A stretch of DNA of 64,000 nucleotides. It comes from Polyangiaceae bacterium (GTDB lineage Bacteria > Myxococcota_A > Polyangia > Polyangiales > Polyangiaceae). Position 1 is the stretch's first letter; every line of letters begins with the position of its first letter. The DNA lies in the NCBI GenBank assembly GCA_016719945.1, contig JADJYE010000015.1, positions 62,001 through 126,000 of the forward strand, read 5' to 3'. Of this stretch, positions 9,010 through 16,068 are shown one piece after another. The notes beneath the pieces are model-generated. The model saw nothing but the letters and a program-made list of their open reading frames with translations, was not told the origin of the DNA and made no database searches. The translations under genes were made by a program, and so were the position numbers.

Positions 9010-9747
9010 GTGTCACCAACCGTCACCTGGACTCCGCGAGGCCTCTTCGTCGGGCTGGCCGCGGCTGCGTTGAGCCTGAGCGCCTGCGCGACCTCGGGGG
9101 TGCCGAGCGACGCCGCCACGACCGTGCTCTCGTTCGAGGAGCTCGACTGCGGCGACTGCGGCGATCACATGGCGCGCGCGATGATCGGCGTGGACGGGGT
9201 GTACAAGACCAAGTTCGACAAGCGCCGCGCCGAGCTGACGATCGTCGCCAGCCCGAAGCTCGACGTGTTCGCGATCGCGCAGAAGAACAAGCCCGCCGGC
9301 GAGGAGTGGAGCCTCGCTCTGGGCGCCGGCAAGGGCCGCTACAAGGCGTGGGCGAAGGCCCCGGAGCAGGCCGATGTGCTCGAGATCGCCGTCGACGGCG
9401 CAGACGTCGCGGATCTCGCGGCGCACCTCGCGAAGGGCAAGGTCACCCTGTTCGACTTCTCGGCGAAGTGGTGCGAGCCCTGCCGCGAGCTCGACGCTCA
9501 CCTCGTCGAGGAGCTGAAGGCCCGCCCCGACCTCGCCTATCGCAAGCTCGACATCGGCGACTGGGACACGCCCCTCGCCGCCCGCTATATGAAGGGCGTG
9601 GGTCAGCTGCCGTACGTGATCGTGTTCGACAAGGCGGGCGCGCGCGCGGGGGACCTGAGCGGCCTCGACCTCCCCGCGCTCGACGCCCTGCTCGACAAGG
9701 CCGGCTCGACGGCCGCGGGCGCGCCCGCAGAGAAGAAGGCTCCGTGA
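9010..9747 (+). CDS. Lipoprotein fusing an HMA-like CxxC domain to a thioredoxin domain
   Basis: Protein of 245 residues with a GTG start, a signal peptide and lipobox LSAC (Cys26). Residues about 38-105 look like a heavy-metal-associated fold: CGDC at 47-50 followed by H-M-A-R-A-M-I-G-V-D-G-V, as in MerP/CopZ-type domains. Residues about 130-235 are a thioredoxin domain with active site WCEPC (154-158) and the cis-Pro segment QLPYVIV. It would be a membrane-tethered thiol-disulfide or metal-thiol enzyme outside the cytoplasm. Its stop overlaps the next start (GTGA), so it is translationally coupled to the UxxU barrel protein, its most likely partner. Confidence 0.85.
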   Translation: MSPTVTWTPRGLFVGLAAAALSLSACATSGVPSDAATTVLSFEELDCGDCGDHMARAMIGVDGVYKTKFDKRRAELTIVASPKLDVFAIAQKNKPAGEEWSLALGAGKGRYKAWAKAPEQADVLEIAVDGADVADLAAHLAKGKVTLFDFSAKWCEPCRELDAHLVEELKARPDLAYRKLDIGDWDTPLAARYMKGVGQLPYVIVFDKAGARAGDLSGLDLPALDALLDKAGSTAAGAPAEKKAP

Positions 9748-10832
9748 CGTTCCTTCGCCTCGCCATCATCGCCGGCGCCATCGGGTGGCCGACGATCGGC
9801 TACGCCGAAGCCTGAGCGGCCTGAACCAACCCCAACCTGCCGGTCGGCGGGTCAGAGGCGAAGGTGCTCGAGGTGGGGCGGCTCACGCTCCGCCTGGAGC
9901 ACTCGTTCGTGCCGATGAGCACGAGCCACGTGGCGGAGTGCCCCGACCTCGGCCCCGAGTGTGAGGGGCCGGTCGAGCCGACGCCCTTCAACCACCACAT
10001 CGATCAGTTCATCTTCGAGACGAGCGTGACCGCGGGCCTGGCGGTGACGAGCTGGCTCGAGCTCGAGACGCGGTGGACGCTGCGGGTCGTCGACGTGAAC
10101 CCCACCTACAGCGAGCTCGACGGCACGCCGAAGGTCTTGAACGACGACATCCACCACCACGACGAGACCATCGTGGACGCGACCGATCCGTGGCTGCTCG
10201 CGCGCCTCGCGCACAAGAACGGCGACTTCATGGGCTCGATGCAGCTCGGCATGACCTTTCCCATCGGCCGCACCGAGGAAGACCCTTACCGCCTGGGCCG
10301 GGAGGGGCGCGTGCACCAGCACCTGCAAGCCGGCTCCGGGACGGTGATGCCGGTGGTCGGCGTCGGCCTCGCGTACGACATCGCGCCGGTCACGATCGGG
10401 CTGTCGGGGATCGCGTTCGTGAGCGCGTACGAGAACGACGAGGGCTTCCGCGCCCCTTCGCGGCTCTACGCCAGCCACCGTGTGTCCGTGTCGCTCTTGA
10501 AAGACGTCCTGCGCCCGTTCGTCGGCGTCGATCTCGCGCACGAGACCGAGGAGTACTGGCAGGGTGAGCCAGGCCTCGAGGGCTCCAACGTGCGCACCGA
10601 GCTGTACGGCTCGGCGGGCCTCGCGTACCGCTTCCTCGACCCGTGGACCGTCGACCTCAGCCTGCGCGGCCGCCTCGCGACGCTGACGCACGCCGCCACC
10701 TTCGACGTGCCGATCATGGTCGGCCTCGGCGTCACGACGTCGTTCGAGATCTGGAGCGCGCACGCCGCCGAGCCGGTCGTCGAGCAGCGCGTGGAGGACG
10801 GCGCGACCGTGTTCGAGAAGAAGGCGCCGTGA
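9744..10832 (+). CDS. Candidate double-selenocysteine (U-x-x-U) outer-membrane barrel-like protein
   Basis: A GTG at 9744, in a GTGA overlap with the upstream gene, opens a frame coding a typical signal peptide of 23 residues ending in A-E-A. TGA codons at 9813-9815 and 9822-9824 follow, and the same frame then continues unbroken to 10832. Reading both as selenocysteine gives 362 residues whose mature N-terminus is U-A-A-U-T-N-P-N-L-P (Sec24, Sec27). The rest alternates polar and aromatic/hydrophobic residues as in outer-membrane barrels, with a C-terminal S-F-E-I-W strand. I recall related secreted barrel proteins with Cys pairs at this place. A conventional caller would start near 9864 and lose the signal peptide. 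Two nonsense mutations are the alternative. Confidence 0.72.
9835..9852 (+). promoter_or_regulatory. Putative bacterial SECIS hairpin serving the UxxU gene
   Basis: ACCTGCC (9835-9841) pairs with GGCGGGT (9846-9852) over seven positions, one of them G-U, around the tetraloop GGTC (9842-9845). The loop starts 17 bases after the second TGA and 26 bases after the first, so one element could serve both codons, and its first base is G. The apical GCC-GGU is the same as in the hairpin at 7048-7062. Confidence 0.65.
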
Positions 10833-11251
10833 CCGGCGCGGGCGAGAGGCCGCGCCTGTTGGTCGCCGCGGCGGTGCTGATCGAGCGCGGGCGCGTGCTC
10901 TTGTCCCAGCGCAAGCGCGGCGCGCACCTCGAGCTCGCGTGGGAGTTTCCTGGAGGGAAGGTGGAGCCGGGCGAGGATCCGCGGGCGGCGCTCGCGCGCG
11001 AGCTCGAAGAGGAGCTCGGCATCGCGTGCACGATCGGCGCGCCGATGGAGGTCACCTTCCACGCCTACCCCGAGAAGGACGTGCTGCTGCTGTTCTTCGA
11101 GGCCGCGCGGACGGCGGGCTCGCCCGAGCCCCGCGCGCTCGACGTCGAGGCCTTCCGCTGGTCCGCGGCGGGGGAGCTCAGAGACGAGGAGTTTCCTCCG
11201 GCCGACGTCGCGGTGCTGACGAGGGTGCGGGCGGCGCTGCGAGGGGAGTAG
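10829..11251 (+). CDS. NUDIX hydrolase, MutT-like
   Basis: A 140-residue NUDIX protein. The Nudix box at residues 43-65 matches G-x5-E-x7-R-E-U-x-E-E-x-G-U exactly. The preceding segment W-E-F-P-G-G-K fits MutT-type 8-oxo-dGTP diphosphatases that clean oxidised nucleotides, although NUDIX substrate calls from motif alone are weak. The GTG start overlaps the stop of the UxxU gene (GTGA), which makes a three-gene coupled operon with it and the thioredoxin lipoprotein. An oxidative-damage role would fit those neighbours, but that is inference. Confidence 0.88.
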   Translation: MTGAGERPRLLVAAAVLIERGRVLLSQRKRGAHLELAWEFPGGKVEPGEDPRAALARELEEELGIACTIGAPMEVTFHAYPEKDVLLLFFEAARTAGSPEPRALDVEAFRWSAAGELRDEEFPPADVAVLTRVRAALRGE

Positions 11252-11254
11252 CGG

Positions 11255-12358
11255 TCAGGTCCGCTCGAATGGCGTCGGGTCGAACGGCGGCGGCTCGGCG
11301 AAGACCCGCGCAGCGACGATCTCCGCCGTGATCGCCGAGAGCAAGATGCCGTTCCGATAGTGTCCGGTGGCGAGCCAAAGGCCCTCGACGCCGGACGCCC
11401 CGATGAGCGGGAGCTCGTCCGGCGTGAAGGGACGAAACGCCGACCACGCCTTGACGAGCTCTGCGGCGCGCAGCACGGGGACCGCCTCGATCGCCGCGGC
11501 GAGTAGATCTCGGACGGCTCCGGCGGTGACGATCCGTTCGAAGCCCACGAACTCGAGGGTCGAGCCGAGCAGGACGCGGCCGTCGTCGCGCGGGCTCAGG
11601 TAGACCGCGTCGCTCCACACGAGCCCGCGCAGGACCGGCGTGGGGCACAGCAGCTCGACGATCTGGCCGCGCGCCGGCCGCACGGCGCCCGGCCCGAGAG
11701 GGACGCCGGACACGAGGTTCGACCAGCTGCCGGCGGCGACGATCACGTGATCGGCGGAGAGCGTCTCGCCGCCTTCGATCTCGACGCCGCGCGCGCGCCC
11801 GCCGTCCAGCGCGACGCGGCGCACCAACGCGCCGGACCTGAACCGGGCCCCCGCGCGCTCGGCGGCGATCCTCAAGGCGCGAAGCAGGCGAGGCGGATCG
11901 ATCCGCGCTTCGTCGCGATAGTGCGCAGCGGACAGAGGGGGCGCGAGCGCGGGCTCCACGTCGAGGGCGCGCGTCGCGCCGACGAGCTCCACCCGCGCCC
12001 CCGCGGCGTGTTGCCACGCGGCGTGGCGCTCCAGCCGCTCTGCCCCGGCGGCGTTGTACGCGACCTTCAGCACCCCGCAGACGCGGTGCTCCACGTCGAT
12101 CCCCGTGCGGTCACGCAGGTCGTTCGCCCACGCTGTGAGCCTCTCGCGCCCGGCGAGGCACAGCGCCGCGAACGGCCCCTCCTCGTGCGACTCTACCTGC
12201 GCAGCGAGCATCCCGGCGGCGGCGCTCGAGGCTTCGGCGCCCGGCACGCTCCGCTCGAGGACAGACACGCGCGCGCCTCGTTTGGTGAGCTCGAGCGCGC
12301 TCGCGCAGCCCATCACCCCTGCCCCGATGACGATGACCTCGGGCCCGCGCTCGCTCAC
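11255..12358 (-). CDS. thiO: FAD-dependent glycine/D-amino acid oxidase, ThiO-like
   Basis: Protein of 367 residues of the DAO family. The N-terminal FAD-binding segment is V-I-V-I-G-A-G-V-M-G-C-A-S-A-L-E-L, followed by E-A-S-S-A-A-A-G-M-L-A-A-Q, which is characteristic of ThiO (glycine oxidase, making the imine for the thiazole ring of thiamine). The C-terminal GHYRNGILLS also fits ThiO. No other thiamine genes are visible nearby, so a broader amino-acid oxidase role remains possible. The GTG start overlaps the stop of the cupin-tailed gene (GTGA), the last step of a three-gene coupled minus-strand unit. Confidence 0.78.
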   Translation of the reverse strand: MSERGPEVIVIGAGVMGCASALELTKRGARVSVLERSVPGAEASSAAAGMLAAQVESHEEGPFAALCLAGRERLTAWANDLRDRTGIDVEHRVCGVLKVAYNAAGAERLERHAAWQHAAGARVELVGATRALDVEPALAPPLSAAHYRDEARIDPPRLLRALRIAAERAGARFRSGALVRRVALDGGRARGVEIEGGETLSADHVIVAAGSWSNLVSGVPLGPGAVRPARGQIVELLCPTPVLRGLVWSDAVYLSPRDDGRVLLGSTLEFVGFERIVTAGAVRDLLAAAIEAVPVLRAAELVKAWSAFRPFTPDELPLIGASGVEGLWLATGHYRNGILLSAITAEIVAARVFAEPPPFDPTPFERT

Positions 12359-14217
12359 GACTCCTCCAAGAAATCGTCGTGCTCGGAGCCGCAGACGAAG
12401 AACGTGCAGCCTGTCGTCGTGGTGATCGGGTCGTGGACCGTCTCGCTCTCGGCGCGGCAGTACTCGCCCGGGCGCATCTCGTGTGGGCCGACCAAGGCGA
12501 TCCCCGCGACGAGCAGCGCCTCCTCGGGCGCGACGTGGCGGCGGCGCGGCAGCTTCGCCCCTGGGGCGAGCCGGATGAGCGCCGTGTACACACCCGAGCG
12601 CGGGTCTCGATAGAGCAGCTTCAGGGTGACGCCGGCGGCGGTCGGGTGGGGCTGCCACGTGGAGGCGTCGGGACGCACGATGGTCACGCCCGGCGAGACG
12701 ATCGTGCGCAGCGGCTTGTCGGCGGCGGCCATCGACCGCGGCGTCAGGGTCGCGGGCGATGGAGGCGGGGTGCCCATCATCTGCGTCGCGCCGGTGGCAG
12801 GGTTGGAGGGCCGCACCGCCGGGACCGAAGGAGACGACACCGCAGAGCTGAAGCCCTCGACGCCCCCGGCTGCAGCGCGCGCCGACGGGGGGGGCGGCGT
12901 GACGTTCGGCTGGGCGCTGATCGACGGACGACCGCGGGTCTTCAGGTCGTCGGTGGAGCTCGGCGGGTCGGAGGGAGCGGTCGACTTGGTGAGCGCTTCG
13001 AGCGTCTCCGCGACGGCGATGCCACCCATCATCAGGGTGCCCGCTCGGCTCGGTCTGCGGAGCGGAGGAGGCGCGCTGGGCGATCGCGGCGCGACCGGCG
13101 GCGGCGCTTCGCCCGGCGCGAGCGTGGCGACGCGCGGCTTCGCGGCCTCCTTCGTCTCGGAGCTTCGCGCGACCTCGGCCGGGCTCGGCGTCGTCGCGCG
13201 GGGCGGCGCTGACGCCGACGGCCTCATCGCCAGCGCCACCAGGGCCTCGTTCGCCTCGGGGATGCCGGCGAGCGTGTGCGTGCGGTTCTGCGCCGCGAAC
13301 GCCTTGGCGGCTGCCGCGGGGGCCTTGGGAGGGGGCGGGAGCGCGAACTCGGGGTCGGGCGACGGCGCGCTGTCGGACGGGGTCACGGCGGGCGCTCGCG
13401 GCGGCGAGGGCTTCGCGGCGGGCGCAGGGTTGGAGGCGGGCGCTGCAGACGGCGAGGGCAAGGTCGACATCGACGGTGACTTCGAGCTCGCGCTCGGAGC
13501 GTTCGGGCTCGGGATGCGAAGGCCGCCGCGCGGCGGCTCGCCCGCGCCGTAGCCGAGCGTGTTGGTCTGACGCTGCTTGAAGCGGTCGGCTGCAGGGCCC
13601 GGCGGCGGCGCGGACACGGCCTTGCGCGCTGCGGACACCACGGGCGCCGGCGCCGGCGTGGTCGAGCGATCGTGGAGCGACGCCCTGTCCGAGCGAGGCT
13701 GCGATGGCGCCGCCGGAGGCGCGCTTCGATCGGGGATCGAGCCAGGCCGCCGCGGCCCGGTCACCGGGTGGCGCGGGGCGACCTCGTCGAGCAGATCGCT
13801 CGACCGGGGGCGCTCGACCGGCCGGGTCGACGGCGAGGGCGACGTCTCCGACGAGCGGAACTTGAGCTCAGCGGCCGGCCTCGGCTCGAGGCTGGGTGCG
13901 TCGCGTGGACGCGGCTGCGGCGAAGGGCTGCTCCTCACGCTCCTGGGCGGAGGATCTTCCGGCGGCATGGACATGGCCGGTGGACGCAGCGAGCCGACGG
14001 CTTGAGGGCCCGCCTTCTGGACGAGGTCCATCACGCGCGACAACATCTCGCGGCGCGCGTCGGGCGGAGGGGGGATCGCCGCCCACCGCATCGTCACGTT
14101 GCGCAGGCGGCGCGCCTCGATCAGCGCGGCGCGCACCTCCGAGGTGCTGTCGCTCTTGGACAGTCGCTGGATGAGATCCTCGAGGACCTTCTCGACCTGC
14201 ATCGCGGCGGGCTGCAT
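12355..14217 (-). CDS. Long disordered protein with C-terminal ChrR-like cupin domain
   Basis: Protein of 620 residues (ATG at 14217, overlapping the upstream stop as ATGA; ATG at 14202 is an alternative). Residues 1-75 form a predicted helical region. About residues 80-500 are Pro/Ser/Ala-rich low complexity. The last 115 residues look like a cupin of the ChrR/anti-sigma type: P-R-R-R-H-V-A-P-E-E-A-L-L-V, then G-E-Y-C-R-A-E-S-E-T-V-H-D. That domain usually senses metal or oxidants. No signal peptide is present, so it is cytoplasmic. Function unknown; it probably acts with the membrane protein encoded just upstream. Confidence 0.72.
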   Translation of the reverse strand: MQPAAMQVEKVLEDLIQRLSKSDSTSEVRAALIEARRLRNVTMRWAAIPPPPDARREMLSRVMDLVQKAGPQAVGSLRPPAMSMPPEDPPPRSVRSSPSPQPRPRDAPSLEPRPAAELKFRSSETSPSPSTRPVERPRSSDLLDEVAPRHPVTGPRRPGSIPDRSAPPAAPSQPRSDRASLHDRSTTPAPAPVVSAARKAVSAPPPGPAADRFKQRQTNTLGYGAGEPPRGGLRIPSPNAPSASSKSPSMSTLPSPSAAPASNPAPAAKPSPPRAPAVTPSDSAPSPDPEFALPPPPKAPAAAAKAFAAQNRTHTLAGIPEANEALVALAMRPSASAPPRATTPSPAEVARSSETKEAAKPRVATLAPGEAPPPVAPRSPSAPPPLRRPSRAGTLMMGGIAVAETLEALTKSTAPSDPPSSTDDLKTRGRPSISAQPNVTPPPPSARAAAGGVEGFSSAVSSPSVPAVRPSNPATGATQMMGTPPPSPATLTPRSMAAADKPLRTIVSPGVTIVRPDASTWQPHPTAAGVTLKLLYRDPRSGVYTALIRLAPGAKLPRRRHVAPEEALLVAGIALVGPHEMRPGEYCRAESETVHDPITTTTGCTFFVCGSEHDDFLEES

Positions 14218-14918
14218 CAGCCGCGGGCCTCCTCGGGGGTCGGAGGCTCGCGCGGCTCGACCTTGCCGTCGCGCACGCGGGCGACGAGGCGAGCGACGCC
14301 GATCGCGTTCCACGCAGCGAACAACAGGAAGAGCGCGACGAGCGCGAGCGCCCAGCGCGAGGCCCGGGGTGAGCTGCCGTCGATCAGGATCCACGCGTCG
14401 GCTGGGACGGCCTTGCCCGTCTGCTTGAGGACCGTGTCGCGTAGCCCGCTGTGTCGCAGGCCCGCCTCGTTGAACGGCACGAGGCGCCCCGCGAAGGAGC
14501 TCGGCGGGATGAAGCGCGGACCTTCGAACCCCTCGGGCACCCGGATCTCGACCCACAGCTTCTCGTTCCCAGCGACGGGCGCGAGGCGGAACGTGTCGCT
14601 CTCCGCCGGCCTGCCGTACTTGATCGCGCCCTGGGTGCCGAGGAGCTTGGTGGTCCCCGAGACGTAGGTGTTCGCGTTCGGCGCGGCCGGCGCGAGCGCC
14701 GTGAGATCGCCGAGGTCTTGCGGCACGCCGGCCGCGAGCGCGTACCGCGCCTCGCTGCGCAGCGACCACGCGAGCAGCACGGCGGCGAGGCACGTGATCG
14801 ACATGACCGCTACCGTGAGCCAGCGCTCGCGCTTCGGCGGCGCAGGGAGCGCCAGGAGCTCGGGGTCGTCCTTCGGGGGGCCCGAAGCGACCAGCGCTGT
14901 GCTCGATTGGGAGGACAC
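14217..14918 (-). CDS. Hypothetical protein with two membrane helices
   Basis: Protein of 233 residues from the GTG at 14918; the frame extends upstream to 15095 but that part overlaps the divergent gene region and has no protein-like character. A short Pro/Lys-rich cytoplasmic segment is followed by a transmembrane helix (W-L-T-V-A-V-M-S-I-T-C-L-A-A-V-L-L-A-W), an external domain of about 120 residues with W-V-E-I-R-V-P-E-G-F-E-G-P, and a second helix near the C-terminus. Its stop overlaps the start of the cupin-tailed gene. No family recognised. Confidence 0.65.
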   Translation of the reverse strand: MSSQSSTALVASGPPKDDPELLALPAPPKRERWLTVAVMSITCLAAVLLAWSLRSEARYALAAGVPQDLGDLTALAPAAPNANTYVSGTTKLLGTQGAIKYGRPAESDTFRLAPVAGNEKLWVEIRVPEGFEGPRFIPPSSFAGRLVPFNEAGLRHSGLRDTVLKQTGKAVPADAWILIDGSSPRASRWALALVALFLLFAAWNAIGVARLVARVRDGKVEPREPPTPEEARG

Positions 14919-15069
14919 GTTCGGAGCCAGTATACCGAAGCGAGGTTCGCTGTACCGGGAACCTGCCCACCTTCGGCGCGGTCGAGCGGGGCACATGTCC
15001 AGTCTCGGGCCCTCGACGTTGCCTTTTGGTTCACCTGCCCGACAAGGTGCACTAGCCTTCCCGAACCTC

Positions 15070-15600
15070 ATGGCTTCGGCGCCGAAATCGGTCATTTGCC
15101 CCGCTTGCAGCTACAAGAACGCGTCCATGGCGACCCGCTGCGTCTCGTGCGGGGCCACGATGGACCTGGGCCCGAGGTCGAAGGCCGACGCCTCCCGCTC
15201 GCGCTACGCGGGCCAAACGGGCTTCAGCGTGGGCTGGTGCGTGATCGCGTTCGTCGTCCTCGGGGTGCTGACCGGCGCGCTCGTGCTCGGCCTGCCCATG
15301 GTCGTCACCCAGCTCGACTTCGAGGGCTCGAACGGCATGCTCGTCTCGATCCCGGTGTGGTTCGTCGGCGGCCTGCTGATCGGCATGATCTCGCCAGGCC
15401 GAACGTTCATCGAGCCCGTCGTCGCGGCGCTCTTCGTCGCGGTGCCGACCGTCATGTACCTGTGGGCCTACCAGACCGTGCGGGTGCTGCCGGGCTTCAT
15501 GTACGTGATCATGGGCATGATCGGCGTCATGTTCACGCTCATCGGCTCGTACCTCGGCGAGCGCATCCAGATGGGTCCCCCGCCGAAGACCGTCGAGTGA
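15070..15600 (+). CDS. Zinc-ribbon membrane protein
   Basis: Protein of 176 residues from the ATG at 15070. The N-terminus has a zinc ribbon, C-P-A-C then C-V-S-C-G (CxxC...CxxC), followed by four hydrophobic helices, the last within Y-V-I-M-G-M-I-G-V-M-F-T-L-I-G. The topology suggests a cytoplasmic zinc ribbon on an integral membrane protein. The role is unknown. It begins a plus-strand run with the lipoprotein at 15597 (GTGA overlap) and ffh. The 151 bases upstream are shared with the divergent gene starting at 14918. Confidence 0.7.
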   Translation: MASAPKSVICPACSYKNASMATRCVSCGATMDLGPRSKADASRSRYAGQTGFSVGWCVIAFVVLGVLTGALVLGLPMVVTQLDFEGSNGMLVSIPVWFVGGLLIGMISPGRTFIEPVVAALFVAVPTVMYLWAYQTVRVLPGFMYVIMGMIGVMFTLIGSYLGERIQMGPPPKTVE

Positions 15601-16028
15601 GCTCGAGCACGCGGGCAGCGCTGGCGCGGCTGGCGCTCGCGCTGCTGGCGATCGCAGGGCCCGCCGGGTGTGGGCGCTCGGAGCGAGAACAGTTCGAGGC
15701 GGTCGAGGCCGCCGTGCAGCGCTCGCGCGACGCGCCGAAGGAGCGCCCGGACGAGATCCGCGCCGCCGCCGACAAGCTCGCCGTCCTGGAGGTCGATCAC
15801 CCCAAGGCCATCTCGGCCCGAGACGCGTGCGCGACCGCAGAGCACGACCGGGCCGAGCTGTTCGAGCTGGTCCAAAAGACGCAGGCCGACGTGCGCAGCG
15901 CCACGGCCCAGACCGACCCCACCCTGCTGGCCGAGCGGTTCAAGAAGATCGACGACCTGCAGGAGCGGCTCCCGGCGCGCCACGACCTGTGCAGCCAGCG
16001 CATGTCCGAGCTCTGGACGGGTCGCTGA
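15597..16028 (+). CDS. Small helical lipoprotein, unknown function
   Basis: Protein of 143 residues whose GTG start overlaps the stop of the zinc-ribbon gene. A signal peptide ends at lipobox AGPAGC. The mature part is almost entirely charged amphipathic helix, probably coiled coil, with two Cys (one in D-A-C-A-T-A, one in D-L-C-S-Q) that might form a disulfide. No family recognised. The next gene, ffh, begins 40 bases later. Confidence 0.7.
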   Translation: MSSSTRAALARLALALLAIAGPAGCGRSEREQFEAVEAAVQRSRDAPKERPDEIRAAADKLAVLEVDHPKAISARDACATAEHDRAELFELVQKTQADVRSATAQTDPTLLAERFKKIDDLQERLPARHDLCSQRMSELWTGR

Positions 16029-16068
16029 CGCGCCCGGCGGGCGATCGTGCTAGAAGCGAGCATCCGCC

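Noticed and set aside
8718..9815. Long plus-strand frame overlapping the aldehyde dehydrogenase start and thioredoxin gene
   Set aside because: Arg-rich shadow translation; only its last 23 codons, in the same frame as the barrel, are meaningful.
9864..10832. Taking the barrel protein as starting at 9864 without a signal peptide
   Set aside because: An outer-membrane-like protein needs a signal peptide, and a perfect one lies in the same frame just upstream of the two TGAs.
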